Below, one piece after another: positions 46,086 through 57,068 of a stretch of 64,000 bases of DNA. Numbering within the stretch: position 1 is the first letter of the stretch; every line of letters starts with the position of its first letter. Location: NCBI GenBank assembly GCA_032164245.1, contig JAVMKO010000007.1, positions 1,612,001 to 1,676,000 on the forward strand, read 5' to 3'. The position numbers and the translations under genes are program-made. The DNA comes from Sternotherus odoratus (taxonomy: Eukaryota > Chordata > Testudines > Kinosternidae). The notes beneath the pieces were generated by a model. The model made no database searches. It was not told the DNA's origin and worked only from the letters and a program-made list of their open reading frames with translations.

Positions 46086-46549
46086 CCTGCCTTTGACTTC
46101 AATGGACTTTGGATCAGTCAGTAGGTAGGTCTTCACAGTCTCATAATTAAATATAAGATCCAAAACTGGAATGCCTATTAATGACTATTGTTCTGTGAAC
46201 AACTTCAGATGGGAAAGGCAAATCATTCTGAAGAAGAACAGACTAGTAGATAAAATGTACTTTGGTCAGCTGATTGCTCCAGTCATGACTGAGAAAACCC
46301 AATTACTGCCATTTCAGGGCAGCTCGAGTTCCCATCTCTCCTCCTCAAAGGCTCCCAGGTTAGAACATGCATTCCTCCTATCCTGCCTGCGAAACCTAAT
46401 AACTTCCACCTCTGCATTTCTGCTTTGTGCTCTGACCTGAGAAAACACAAAGGGGTCAATACGTATGAGTCAGCAAAGGGAAGGCTTTTAGTTATAGGCT
46501 TTTCTATAGTGCTCCTAACCCAAGTATCCAACTGCTAATGGATTTATCT
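46086..46549. other. No gene seen
   Basis: Unrecognised sequence; 'tttgacttcaatggactttg' near 46090 is an old foldback trace. Confidence 0.4.
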
Positions 46550-46672
46550 TCGCAACACCTCACTCACTTTTTCAGATGGGAAACTCAGGTGACAGTAAGT
46601 CTACATCAGAGCTGGGAAGAGAACCCAGATTTCTATTCCTATTCCAGCACCCTAAGCATGTGACCAACTTTT
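46550..46672 (-). repeat. MIR-like SINE, antisense
   Basis: 'tcagatgggaaactcaggtg', 'catcagagctgggaagagaa' and 'cccagatttctattccta' match MIR in reverse. Confidence 0.55.
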
Positions 46673-46692
46673 TCATGGACCTTGTCTATGAC

Positions 46693-46815
46693 AGTTTTAT
46701 ACCCTAATCCTGTAAAGATTTGAGCATGATCTTAACTTTAATGGAAGGATCTCATTGAAAACAATGAGACTTCTCCCAGTGTTTAACGTTACACACGTGC
46801 TTAAGTCTTTGTAGG
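46693..46815. repeat. Old foldback repeat
   Basis: Left 'accctaatcctgtaaaga' and right 'agtctttgtaggactga' are near-complementary, with 'gatctcattgaaaacaatga' at the centre. This is a common old palindromic repeat of amniotes; other traces lie near 3359 and 22140. Confidence 0.5.
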
Positions 46816-48214
46816 ACTGAAGCTTTGGTTTGCCCTGAGATCTTTTTGCTGTATTGGCCTGAGTCACATGTGATGAGGGACGAGTTGTTTACAGAGTCCT
46901 GATCATGAATAATCATGCTGGAAAATGCTTGCATATCCACAGGTACGTGCTCAGTTTTGAAGTAAGACACACATATTGAATCATGCACAATATGCCCTCA
47001 ACGCTTAGTGGCCTGGAGTTTGTCAGCCTGATGGGTCTGTTGAAACACATGGTGGTCTACTGAGGGAGCTGCCCTATGAGCAATTTCTCCAATGTCCCAA
47101 TTTGGAAACAGAGCTGCACTCACTGTTTTAGAGGAAGTGCTGTGCAATTGAAAGCTGAAGCTGCACCACTGCAGGTCAAATTAGATGTGGACATCGTGTG
47201 CATAGTCATTTGGAGAACTCTTCAAATGCATGCCAGCATTCCACACAAAATACAGGTAAGAGCCCCAGATGGTATCTAACCCCCCACACTTGTGTTAGTT
47301 TTAATCAAACAAATCCCTGAAACAGACAAACAGAATGTTGACTTTACAAGCGGGAACATACAAGGAGGGAAGTGTTAGAGAGCAAGGTTGGAAATAATGA
47401 GAGAAGAGTTCATTCTAAGATAATCTCCCTTCTTCACACGAGCCACAGTCTGCTGATCTCGGTTAGTCCTGGGGAGAGAAGAAACTGAAATTAGCAGACA
47501 ACAGCTCATTTGGAGAAGGGAAATCAGTGAGTCAGCTTGGAATCCATCCTTCACTTACTTCATTCCCCAGCTGATTTCTAAGAGTTGATGAAGCTACAGA
47601 CATGTCCCTGATTAGCCTTCTGTATTACAAACTATTTCAGGCTTTTTGATTCATTTGAAAGATTATGGAAATGTAAGAAAATCCAACATCCAACTGAAGT
47701 CAATGGGCTTTGGATCCTTTGCCCTAGCACGCAAGTCAGGAGTAGCGAATACAAACAGCTGGAATGGAGAAGAAAGCAGCACCGTGGAGGAAAGCAAAAC
47801 AAAATAATTAAACAAGTATGTGTGTAACTAACCATAACTGTAGAACACATACCTAAAAATGGCACCTGCCGAGGAGTTGGAAATAACTTGCGCCCTTTCC
47901 CCCATGTTCACGATCAGGTTACTAGACATCTTCATTAGGCTGCCTTCATTAACCCATTGTTTTTCAACAGACATTTGACTTGGAGCCATCAGTGGCCAAC
48001 TGTACCTCGTCCACCTGAACATTCTCTTTAGATTTGTCATTGCTTCTGATTGTGAACCATTGGTGGCAGTGAAGGGGTTGTAATTACTGCTGTCGCGCCT
48101 GGAGAGCCCAACCAAGGGCTTAGTACAAACCCATAGTAGCAGACAATCCATGACACCAGCTGCTTACAGCCTCAAAGTACAACAATTTTTTAAAAAAGGG
48201 TGAAAGAAAAGTAG
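46816..48214. other. No gene seen
   Basis: Unrecognised AT-rich sequence. Minus frames at 47632-47865 and 47828-48151 have no recognisable domain. Confidence 0.45.
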
Positions 48215-48358
48215 TATTATCATCCCCATTTTACAGATGGAGACCAGAAGTAGAGAGAGATTTAGTGACTTGCTCAACACCACACAAAGCAAAGGAAAGA
48301 ATTGAACCCTATTTTTTGAGTAACCATCTACTGCCTTAAGCAGAAGGCCACCCATCCT
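48215..48358 (-). repeat. MIR-like SINE, antisense
   Basis: 'ccccattttacagatggaga', 'agtgacttgctcaacaccac', 'agaattgaaccctatttttt' and 'taagcagaaggccaccca' follow MIR in reverse, including the well-kept core. Confidence 0.7.
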
Positions 48359-49540
48359 GATCCTTTAAAGTAGCAGCCAGCTTTTCCCGAATGTTCAGTG
48401 TTGACACTGTGAAGAAAAAGTTAGAAGTAACAGAAACACAGGCTTTAAGCTTTCATCCAAAGATATAATAATGTTCTAAGCAGATGCTTAAAAGAGGGAG
48501 TATTTAGAAAGATTTAATTTAGAAAGATTCCGGTTACCAGTGAAAAATGTGCTCTCAGGTGGATATATTTAGAGAAACAATGAAAGCGAATCCTCTTACT
48601 GTACATGCTAAACCTGCTATTTGGCCATAGAATTATCTCAGCAATTTAGGAATGAGGAACCAAGGCAGGACATCAAGCAGTAAAGAGACAATGAGCCATA
48701 CAGACAGAAATGTCTACTGAAGTATAAGCTCCAGTTATAACTTAGCAGTATTTGCTTGTCCATTTGGTCTCTTCTTATCTGTCACACTGAAAATGTAGCC
48801 ACGGTAACCTGGGTGATTTTTCAATTTTAAATGTTAACATCACTATCACTGTAAGAAACATTAAATATTAGTGATGTGAAAGAAACAACGACATTCATTA
48901 AGAACAGCATGTGTTAAAAAAGCAAACGACTCCAACTTAAGAGGCCTGTGACAAAATTTCTCAGCCAAAACTTTCAAAACAACTAGTGCCCACACGTTTT
49001 GGCGCTCAACTTGCGATACCCTGAAAGGGGCTGATTTTCACAGATTAGATTCTGAAAAATAGACCCCTCAAAGCTCAAAAGTGGAAGCACCCAAAATCAG
49101 TCATTTTGAAAATATTGGACCGTTCATTTAAGAGTTTGTAATGTTCCCGAACCTATAAACTACTGGGCATTAGAAAAATTAATTTAACTGTCTCTAATTC
49201 CTGCAGGCCAGTGCTTCACGGCAATATCATAAAAACACACAGCAGTGGCACTAAATTTTAAGCCCTCTCGTCCCATGAGCAGCACAGAACTAGCTAGTCC
49301 TCACACTTTCATCTCTGTGAGGACAGTGGTATCAGAAGAAGCAAATAACAGGACTAAAAACAGAAAATGTGCATGTTTTGCTACCCTTCCCCAAGCCTGT
49401 GAGTAACTCAGAAACTCCTTTAATGTTACCTAAATAGTGAAGAATAATGAACATGAATTGCAGTTTCCAATTCTAAATCTATCATAAGCCACCAAAGTTT
49501 ATTCTGAAACTGAAATATTTAAATGATGATTTAAATACAT
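48359..49540. other. No gene; one old TIR trace
   Basis: 49030-49125 has 'gctgattttcacag' and 'cattttgaaaatattgg', resembling the 'ttttcaaaagtgc' TIR family. The rest is AT-rich and unrecognised. Confidence 0.4.
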
Positions 49541-49672
49541 AGAAACAAGGAGTCTGGTGGCACCTTAAAGACTAACAGATTTATTTGGGCATAAGCTTTC
49601 ATGGGTAAAACCCCCACTTCTTCAGATGCTGACTCCATGCATCTGAAGAAGTGGGTTGTTGTTTTTTACCCA
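49541..49672. mobile_element. Third palindromic Penelope-like fragment
   Basis: Left arm 'ggtggcaccttaaagactaa', 'cagatttatttgggcataag', 'ctttcatgggtaaaa', then 'cccacttcttcagatgc' (49613-49629) whose exact complement 'gcatctgaagaagtggg' is at 49639-49655 after a 9-bp spacer. The right arm breaks off inside stem II at about 49672. No clear target duplication. It represents a different PLE subfamily from the two copies above ('cagatttattt' instead of 'tataaagtttt'). Confidence 0.78.
49587..49630 (-). ncRNA. Hammerhead-like motif with intact CUGANGA and GAAA
   Basis: On the minus strand: CUGAAGA (complement of 49619-49625), an unpaired A, stem II GUGGG/CCCAU, GAAA (complement of 49597-49600), GC-UUAU-GC, then CC. 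All residues of CUGANGA and GAAA are present. The expected U16.1 reads C, which opens the first stem III pair. Best preserved of the copies here, but still not a perfect core. Confidence 0.55.
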
Positions 49673-49739
49673 CAATGGGGTAAAAAGGGCTGAGGATCTG
49701 GTCCCCAGTGAGAAACAAACAGAGGTTGCTGGTTGGGAT

Positions 49740-49935
49740 TCTGTCAGGGATGGTATTATTATTATTTGGGTTGCAATAGCATCGTGGGACACCACTCAAG
49801 GATCAAAGCCCACACTGGTTGGCGCTGTTCATCTATTCAGCAAAACGACAGTCCATCCTCCAAAGAGCTCACAGTCTAGGATATTGAAAAGCCATGACAG
49901 GTGGACGAGACAAAACCAATGGAGATTAGAATGAG
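49740..49935 (-). repeat. Ancient amniote repeat, antisense
   Basis: 'attattattatttgggttgc', 'ctccaaagagctcacagtct' and 'gacaggtggacgagacaaaa' are the complement of the ancient repeat whose sense phrases appear at 39805. Confidence 0.5.
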
Positions 49936-50214
49936 GAAACGGTCAAATGAGCAAGTTAACGCCCAATAAGCAGAGGTGTCGTGATGTAAGATGTGAGTGG
50001 AATGATTTTATAAGGCTCAGTCCAACCCTCCATTAAAACCAATGGCAAGACTTCCGCTGAGTAGAAGCGCCAGATTAGCCTCCCCATGAGAGAACACATC
50101 AAAGACTTCTCAAAAGCCTTTCCCTTTCCACACTGCCATTCGTACTAAATACTCATGGGAGCAGGAGTCTTAAAAAACTTGCCACTTTGACTGTAGATAG
50201 GCAAGGTTACCCCA
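49936..50214. other. No gene seen
   Basis: Unrecognised; 'ttaaaaccaatggcaagac' is an old foldback trace. Confidence 0.4.
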
Positions 50215-51397
50215 GTTACCCCTGAGGGCATTCTGCACCAAAAAATAAAAGATTCTGTGCCAAAAAAAAATAATTTTGGGGGCACAATATTTTAAAATTC
50301 TGCAAATTTAGTCAAATAAACGTGGAGGTTCCAGCCTGGCATTGGGTGGCACAGGCTACTGGCTGCAGAGAGATGGGAGATCACCGGGCAGTTCCCCCAG
50401 ACACAGACTCAGAGGGGAGGCTGCACCCAACCCTGACACAGCTCAAGGATGTAGCCTGCCCCAGAAACATCCCAAGGCCCTGCCCCTCTGTGCCAGGTGC
50501 ACCAGGTGCAGACGGGCAGCTCAGCAAGTCAGGATCCAAGTGTGGAGGGATCCAGGTGTGGGTTGAGAGGGTTCTGTGTGGGGTGACCTGGGTGTGGGCA
50601 GCTCAGTGGGGGATCCAGGTACAGGTGGATTTGGATGCAGAAGGGCTTGTTGGGGGCTTCTGGGTGCAATGGTTACGGGACTCTGCAGGGGTCCAATGAA
50701 GGTGCTTGGAGCCAGCAAGGGGGGTTTGCATGTGGGGGGCTCAGTTGGGGTCCAGATGCTGGGGGATTCGGGCGCAGTGGGGTGGGGATCAAGGTGCAGC
50801 TGGTTGGGGCTCAGGGGGTGGGGTTCTGTGTGTGTGTGGCTCGTCAGGGTGGTCCAGGGACAGAGGGAGTGGGGCTCATCAGGTTGGTTCTGAGTGCAGA
50901 GGGGGAGTGAGGCTTGCAGGAGGGTCTGGATGCACAGGGGTTAAGTGGATGGGGGTGCAGCTCCCTGTACAGAGGTCCCTCGCCCTGCAGCTGAGGAGCG
51001 ATGGGTGCAGGAAGTGTGAGGGAGGCAATCTGCACCACTTTCTGCAGCTGGGTGAGAAATCTGGGGGCGGGTCTGACCCGGCCCTAGATGCCATACGGGG
51101 AAGAGGAAGTTCCATCCTCCCCAGCCCAGCTGGGACTAGCAGCTGAGCCCGGCCCAGGGTAGGAGCCACCAGCTGGGTCTTCCTCAGTCCCGCCCCCAGC
51201 CCCACAGTCATTTCCCTCTCTGCCGGCTGCCATGGGGACTCAAAACATACTGCTGGGGAGGGTCACATGACTGCTCTTCTGGCTTCCCTTTGCTTCCCCA
51301 TCAGAAAATCATTTTTCTGGGGGGACCCGAAGCAATCTGCAGTGGATATTAATTCTGCACATGCACAGTGGCGCAGAAGCCCCCCAGAAGTACTCAA
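50215..51397. mobile_element. GC-rich non-autonomous DNA transposon
   Basis: Left end 'tacccctgagggcattctgc' followed by AT-rich sub-terminal sequence with 'aattctgcaaattt'. Right end 'gcgcagaagccccccagaag' then 'tac', roughly the complement. The interior is G-rich with recurring 'gggggctcagttggggtcca' and 'ggtgcag' units about 60-90 bp apart. Frames up to 146 codons are skew artefacts. I recognise the 'gtggcgcagaa...cccccag' end as a common turtle element; superfamily (hAT?) is not settled and no target duplication is clear. Confidence 0.55.
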
Positions 51398-53329
51398 TAG
51401 CTGCCATATTCCTATGGAAAATACCTTGGATACTGCAAATACTGAGACTACACAACTGCAGATAGTTAATTATCTAAGGCAACTGGTAAGTTGTTGAGGG
51501 CTTCCATTGTATTTTTCCTAGCTAATGAAGCTGAATGCTGGGCATAGATCTTACTCCCAAGGCCGAGTGCTGTACTGTGCCCCAACTGTGGCATCTTCTA
51601 GGTAACCTGGCTAGCTTCACTGCCATAGGCACCCATATTGGAGTGATGAATCCTGCCCTTTGGCTGGAACTTGCTGGATATATTGAATTCACCCCCACAT
51701 TCTTCTAACAGCCTGGTGCAAGAAGAGAACAAACAAGCAGGCTTGGATTATCCGAACAACGTATTTGCTGAGCAAGAGAGCACTCAAAAACGAGCCTGCT
51801 GGTCCTTTGCCTGCATCTCCCACCCCGAGCACTGTGTTACCCGAGTTTTTAGAGATGTTGGGAATTAATATGAGTTTTTGGAACACAAGCTATCATTGCT
51901 TCTGATTAAACCAATCCAGCTCCCAGTTTGGTACAGTTCTGGCCACATACTGTATTAAACATACATTCCTGCCTCTCCACTTACTCTCCCAGTTTCCTAT
52001 CTGAAACCCATTATTTCACAAAGGTCATTTAGACACCTTCAGCGCCACAACATAAAATTACCTCCAGCGTGGCTTTTGAAATAATCTGCCTTCCTCTTTT
52101 TTTTTTTTTCCCCCTGGACAATTCTGGAGTTGACAGCTATTAAGGCTGCTCTCATTTTTGTCAAACATGCCACCTTCGGGGAGCACCTTGGAGCATTGCT
52201 GTTACGGGAGATAGATAGATTTAAAAAAAGAAGAGGTAATGAATATGAAGTGTAAATGCCTTAGTGAAGTAATGGAGACATGTTCTAACAGCAAGTGAAA
52301 TTTGACCTTCTGGCTGGAAACCTGATAGTGAACCAATTGGAGAACTTGAGAAAATTGGATCAGCCTCGCTAGGCACAGAGTAAACATTGGAAGTGCAATG
52401 CAGTCTTATTAAACATAATGCACATTTAATGCATAATTTTATTGCAACCAATTTCATGCTACTGCCTTAAATGAGCCTGAGTCTACTACCACTGCAGCAG
52501 TCCACTACCATTAGTGCCTCTTAAAAGAATTGCAAGGCCGGTAAACTATCACTGGTCTTATCTCTTTCTTAGTCCATACTTTCTGCTTCATAAACTCCCC
52601 TAGCTCCCATGGCTTCCAGTGAGATCTTGTCTTCGTTCAGCACACGGCATCTGAAACACTAAACTGTTTTGGCAAGCCTTTCACAGAGGGGAATGTTACA
52701 ACATTTCCATTTTATGCTGGTGCAGTAAAGCAGTGAACCTTTGCATCTGTAGATCACTTGTCTGAATACCGGCCCTACAATGGGAGTTCCTGGAATCTAT
52801 AAAATCCGCCTGGTGCTGAGAATTTCTCAAGCACAGCAGGCAAAACCCTATTTTTCTAAGTGACAGCAGTAGTATTTGCTCTCTGACAGGAACAAGGAAT
52901 AAGGAAAACAAATGATGCCGAGTGCTAAGCAGGTGGGTAACTCCTCACAGATTGATATAGTGTAGCTGGATTAGCCCATGTGACACTGCAATGAAGTGGT
53001 AGTTAATTGTAACCATCAAAGCATAGAAATCCAGAGACAAAGCTTGCAACCTCTGCAAATTTACCCTGGTGTGCCTACATATTGAGATGATCTGAGCAGA
53101 CCCAGGATTCTTATCCAGATCCAGATTTTGAAATCCCAAAGAGACAAGGGGTTTGGATTGGTCCCTACCAGAGAGGGCATCTATTTCATTTGCAATGGAG
53201 TAACCCTACCCAAATGTTCAACTCTGGATGTTTGGCTCCGGATGTTTGTTTGAACATCTCTCTCAATGTGATAGTGTTGCTTAATGGTATAAGGTTATTA
53301 TTAATCACCTGTATTACAGAAGTACTTAG
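51398..53329. other. No gene seen
   Basis: AT-rich sequence with stops in all frames. No recognisable exon or repeat beyond short old traces. Confidence 0.45.
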
Positions 53330-53488
53330 CAGCCTCAATTGGGACCCCATTGTGCTAGGAGCTGCATGAATACATAAGATGGGGTCTACGTCTGAAAATC
53401 AGATCAACCTAGCTACATTGCTCAAGGCTATGAAAAATTTAGCACCCTGCAAGACAGTTAGGTTGATCTAACCCCCTCTGTAGCCATG
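53330..53488. repeat. Ancient repeat fragment and truncated MITE
   Basis: 53330-53375 ('gcctcaattgggaccccatt', 'gtgctaggagctgcatgaat') is the ancient repeat in reverse. 53380-53480 ('gatcaacctagctacattgc', 'cagttaggttgatctaaccc') is a piece of a turtle Harbinger-type MITE: the two quoted strings are near complements. Confidence 0.5.
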
Positions 53489-54008
53489 GGTACGTCTACA
53501 GTATGAAATTATATCAAATTTATACAAGTCAATTTTTCAGAAGCTATTTCATGCAGTCGATTGTGTGTCCCCACTAAGCTTGTTAAGTTGGCGGAATGTG
53601 TCCACAGTACCGAGGCTAGCATCGACTCTCAGAGCGGTGCACTGTGGGTAACTATCCCACAGTTCCCGCATTCTCCGCTGCCCATTGGAATTCTGGATTA
53701 AGCTCCCAATGCATGATCGGCCAAAAACATTGCTGCCGGTGGTTTTGGGTGCATGTCCTCAATTGCCCCTCCCTCCGTGAAAGCAATAGCAGACAAACGT
53801 TCTGCGTCTTTTTTTTTGCAGCAGACAGTGCAGGAGGACTGCTAGCCGTCCTCGTACACCCCGCTTCCGCTGCAACTCTGCTGTCCTGCTCCCTCCTGCT
53901 CTGTTGCAGCAGACAGTGCAATAGGACTGGTAGCCGTCTTCATACACCACCACTTCTGCTGCAACTCTGCCATCCTGCTGTCTCCTGCTCTTCATTTCAC
54001 GCCTTTTT

Positions 54009-55272
54009 TCCTGGCGCCATATCACATTCAGCTCACCGCTGCAGTTGTGACCATTGTACACACCTTGCACATTATCCAGCAGTATGTGCAGAACCTGCTA
54101 AACCAGGCGAGGAAGTGATGACAGTGCAATCATGATAGTGATGAGGACATGGATACAGACATTCGTAGAAGCATGGCATGTGGCAATTAGTACATCATGG
54201 TGGCATTGGACCAGGTTCATGCTGTGGAAAGCTGGTTATGGGCCCGGGGACCGCATAGTGTTGCAGGTATGGGATGACTCCCAGTGGCTGAGAAACTTTT
54301 GCATGAGTGGGGCCACTTTCATGGAACTTTGTGAGTTGCTGCCTCCTGCCCTGAAGTGCAAAGACACCAAAATGAGAGCAGCCCTCACAGTTGAGAAGTG
54401 AGTGGCAATAGCCCGGTGGAAGCTTGCAACACCTGACAGTATCGGTCAGTCAGGAATCAGTTCGGAGTGGGCAAATCTACTGTGGGGGCTGCTGTGCTCC
54501 AAGTAGCCATCGCAATCACTGACTAGCTGCTATCAAGGATAGTGACTCTGGGAAATGGGCAGGCCATTGTGGATGGCTTTTCTGCAATGGGGTTCCCTAA
54601 TTGTGGTGGGGCGATCAACGGAACACATGTCCCTATCTTGGCACCGGACCAGCAGGGCAGCCAGTACGTAAACCACAAAGAGTATTTCTTGATGTCACTG
54701 CAAACACTCGTGGATCACAAAGGACGTTTCACTGACATAAATGTGGGATGGCCAGGAAAGGTGCACAACCCTCATGTCTTTAGGAACTCTGGTCTGTTTG
54801 AACAGCTGCAGGAAGGGACTTACTTCTCAGGCCAGAAAATTACTGTTGGGGATGTTGAAATGCTGTAGTTATCTTTGGGGACCCAGTCTACCCCTTAATG
54901 TCATGGCTCATGAAGCTGTACACAGGCATCCTGGACAGTAGTAAGGAGCAGTTCAATTAGAGGCTGAGCAAGTGCACAATGGTGGTAGAATGTGTATTTG
55001 GACATTTAAAAGCTCCCTGGTGCTCTTTGCTGACTAGGTAGGATCTCAGCTAAACCAATATTCCAACTCTAATTGCTGCTTACTGTGTGCTCCACAATAT
55101 GTGTGAGAGTAAGGGGGAGATGTTTATGGCAGGGTGGGCGGTCGAGGCAAATCACCTGATGGCCAATTTCACGCAGCCGGACACCAGTGCAATCAGAAGA
55201 GCACAGCAGGGCATGCTGCGCATCAGAGAACCTTTGAAAACCAGTTTCATGACTGGCCAGGCTATGGTGTGA
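54009..55272 (+). pseudogene. Harbinger transposase, inactivated
   Basis: Segments in order: 'DRIVLQVWDDSQWLRNF' (54251-54301), 'MRAALTVEK' then a stop at 54399-54401, 'GFPNCGGAINGTHVPILAPD' (54590-54649), 'DINVGWPGKVHNPHVF' (54734-54781), 'MVVECVFGHLK' (54979-55011) and 'AYCVLHNMCESKGEMF' (55078-55125). The family's DDE site normally reads I-D-G-T-H, then V-H-D, then E. Here both Asp positions are Asn (codons 54617-54619 and 54767-54769), while the Glu (54988-54990) remains. A frameshift near 54865 and further stops confirm it is dead. Confidence 0.88.
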
Positions 55273-55333
55273 CAATTGTGCTTGTTTCTCCTTGATGTTA
55301 CCTGCCCGCTTTGTTGACTAATTCCTTATAAGC

Positions 55334-55631
55334 CAGTGGTTCTCAAAATTTGTTGGTTCAGTTTTTTGCTTTGCTGTGTCCTCTCGCGCCCCGGGTATGT
55401 CCACTGAAATGCCGCCGAATTGAACTCTTCTGGTTTTGGCTGTATTTTGATGGACACACCGCGTTCGTCTCTGTGTCTGCCAAAATGCCGCCGATAGCAG
55501 AAGCTTTCACTTCGGCGTTCTTTTGGCGGACTCACTAGAATGTTTGGAGCTTCCGCTGAAATGATGCCGAAGGCATTGGCAGCTTACTACCCTCCTGGAA
55601 TCGACCCACGACCCCCAGTTGAGAACCACTG
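55334..55631. mobile_element. hAT-type MITE, first of a pair
   Basis: Starts 'cagtggttctcaaaatttgt' and ends 'cagttgagaaccactg', complementary ends of about 14 bp. 298 bp, no coding capacity. Contains repeated 'atgccgccga' motifs. The flanking 8-mers (ttataagc, atgtatat) do not match, so it does not have its own clean target duplication. Confidence 0.75.
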
Positions 55632-56612
55632 ATGTATATGAACCCTAATTCTCACTCAGTCCTCAAGGAGAAACCTCGAGATGGAGACTTGCTGCAGCAA
55701 CGCTACAGGGGTCTCTGAGGCTGCCCTGTCCTGCAACTTTGTCCTGCCTGGCTGATGTCAGGGTCTCCCTGTGAGGTCACCACCTCCCAAACACTTTTGC
55801 CCAATAAGCTGAGGTCCTGCAAAAGGCCTTTGTGATGTCACTGCCACATCCACCCCTCCCCTGCAAGGCTGATGTCCTGCCCCCAGCCAGTCTGTTTGGA
55901 TACACTGACTGATCAGAGTAAAGTGCTCTCAAATGAGCTACAGCCCAACAATTGTTCCTAGTCATTATTCAGCAAGTATTTTAGAAAAACTAGAACATTA
56001 GAATCATCAACCGTTCAGAGACAATTATTGGAGAGAAGCAGCAATATTAGTCAAATACCTGATATGACTTACATGCGAGGTGTACAAAGAGAACAAAAGG
56101 ACCAGAGTCCTTCCTGTCAATAGCCCCCTGCTTGGCCAATCAGCCTGGAGACTCTGACTGATGGGCGCTGAGGGGTCTCATCACATGTCCTGAAGGGTGG
56201 TCCAGGTCACCACCGGAGGGAGTCACTCTCACAGCACTATTCCAGCCCCACCTCTTTGTGAGGGCCTCTCACAATCGAGAACAACCCTCCTCCCAGAAAA
56301 ACACATACCTCTTTGGTGGAGGGATGGAAGCAGAAAAAAAGGGAAAAAAGCAAGAGAAAAAAAGAAAGGAGGGAGGAAAAGGGAAAACCCCAGTGTCCCC
56401 AGTGACTCTAAGGGACAAAGTCCTTGGTAGGAAATCAAATTCTGCCACCCTAACATTGCGATTTCTGTGCCTAGAATTGAGCCGGTACCAAGTGGATCAG
56501 ACTGAACAGGTTCCAAACCTCTCAGAGGCTTTTACCTTCTAAACAGGGACTGCAAAATCAGAAGTAGGAAAGGAGACAACTCTGAAGAGGTTCATCTTCA
56601 TGTTCATGTATT
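55632..56612. repeat. Unclassified 981-bp segment between paired MITEs
   Basis: GC-moderate sequence with 'gatgtcagggtctccctgtg', 'aggtcaccacctcccaaaca' and 'ggcctttgtgatgtcactgc', which resemble phrases of a turtle LTR-type repeat. A purine tract of about 60 bases lies at 56325-56385. No open frame of note (the 95-codon minus frame reflects the purine tract). Confidence 0.4.
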
Positions 56613-56915
56613 CACTGGTTATCAAACTTGTTGGTTCGGTGATCCCTTTTTGCTCTGTCATGTCCTCTCGCACCCTGGGTATGTCCGCCGTAATGCCGCC
56701 ATATTGAACTCTTCTGGTTTCAGAGACATTTCACCGGACACACAGCGTTTGTCTGTGTCCACCGAAATGCCACCGATAGCGGAAGCTTCCATTTCAGCGC
56801 TTTTTCAGCGGACTCACTCGCATGTTTGCAGCTTCCGCTGAAATGCCCACCGAAGGCATCGGCAGCTGGTGACCCCCCTGGAATCGGCCCACAACCCCCA
56901 GTTTGAGAACCACTG
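56613..56915. mobile_element. hAT-type MITE, second of a pair
   Basis: Starts 'cactggttatcaaacttgtt' and ends 'cagtttgagaaccactg'. It is colinear with 55334-55631 in the same orientation and of nearly the same length (303 bp). After it the Harbinger sequence resumes with 'tatgtaagcc', close to the 'ttataagc' that precedes the first MITE. Confidence 0.75.
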
Positions 56916-57068
56916 TATGTAAGCCAACTCCACTTCGATCCCAGTTTGCAGAGGAAATAAAGTCACTATTTTTAAAAACCGATTCTTTATTACTTGATTA
57001 AAAACACAGGGAAATAAACCACAAGGTAGCCTGGGTGGGGTGGGGGAGGAGGGCAGGACAAATCCACA

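Noticed and set aside
50322..51146. Overlapping frames of 90-146 codons on both strands
   Set aside because: All lie in a G-skewed periodic transposon interior and are compositional artefacts.
53644..54135. 163-codon Cys/Ser-rich frame
   Set aside because: It lies in the 5' non-coding part of the Harbinger element, where a minus frame of similar length also exists; no match to transposase.
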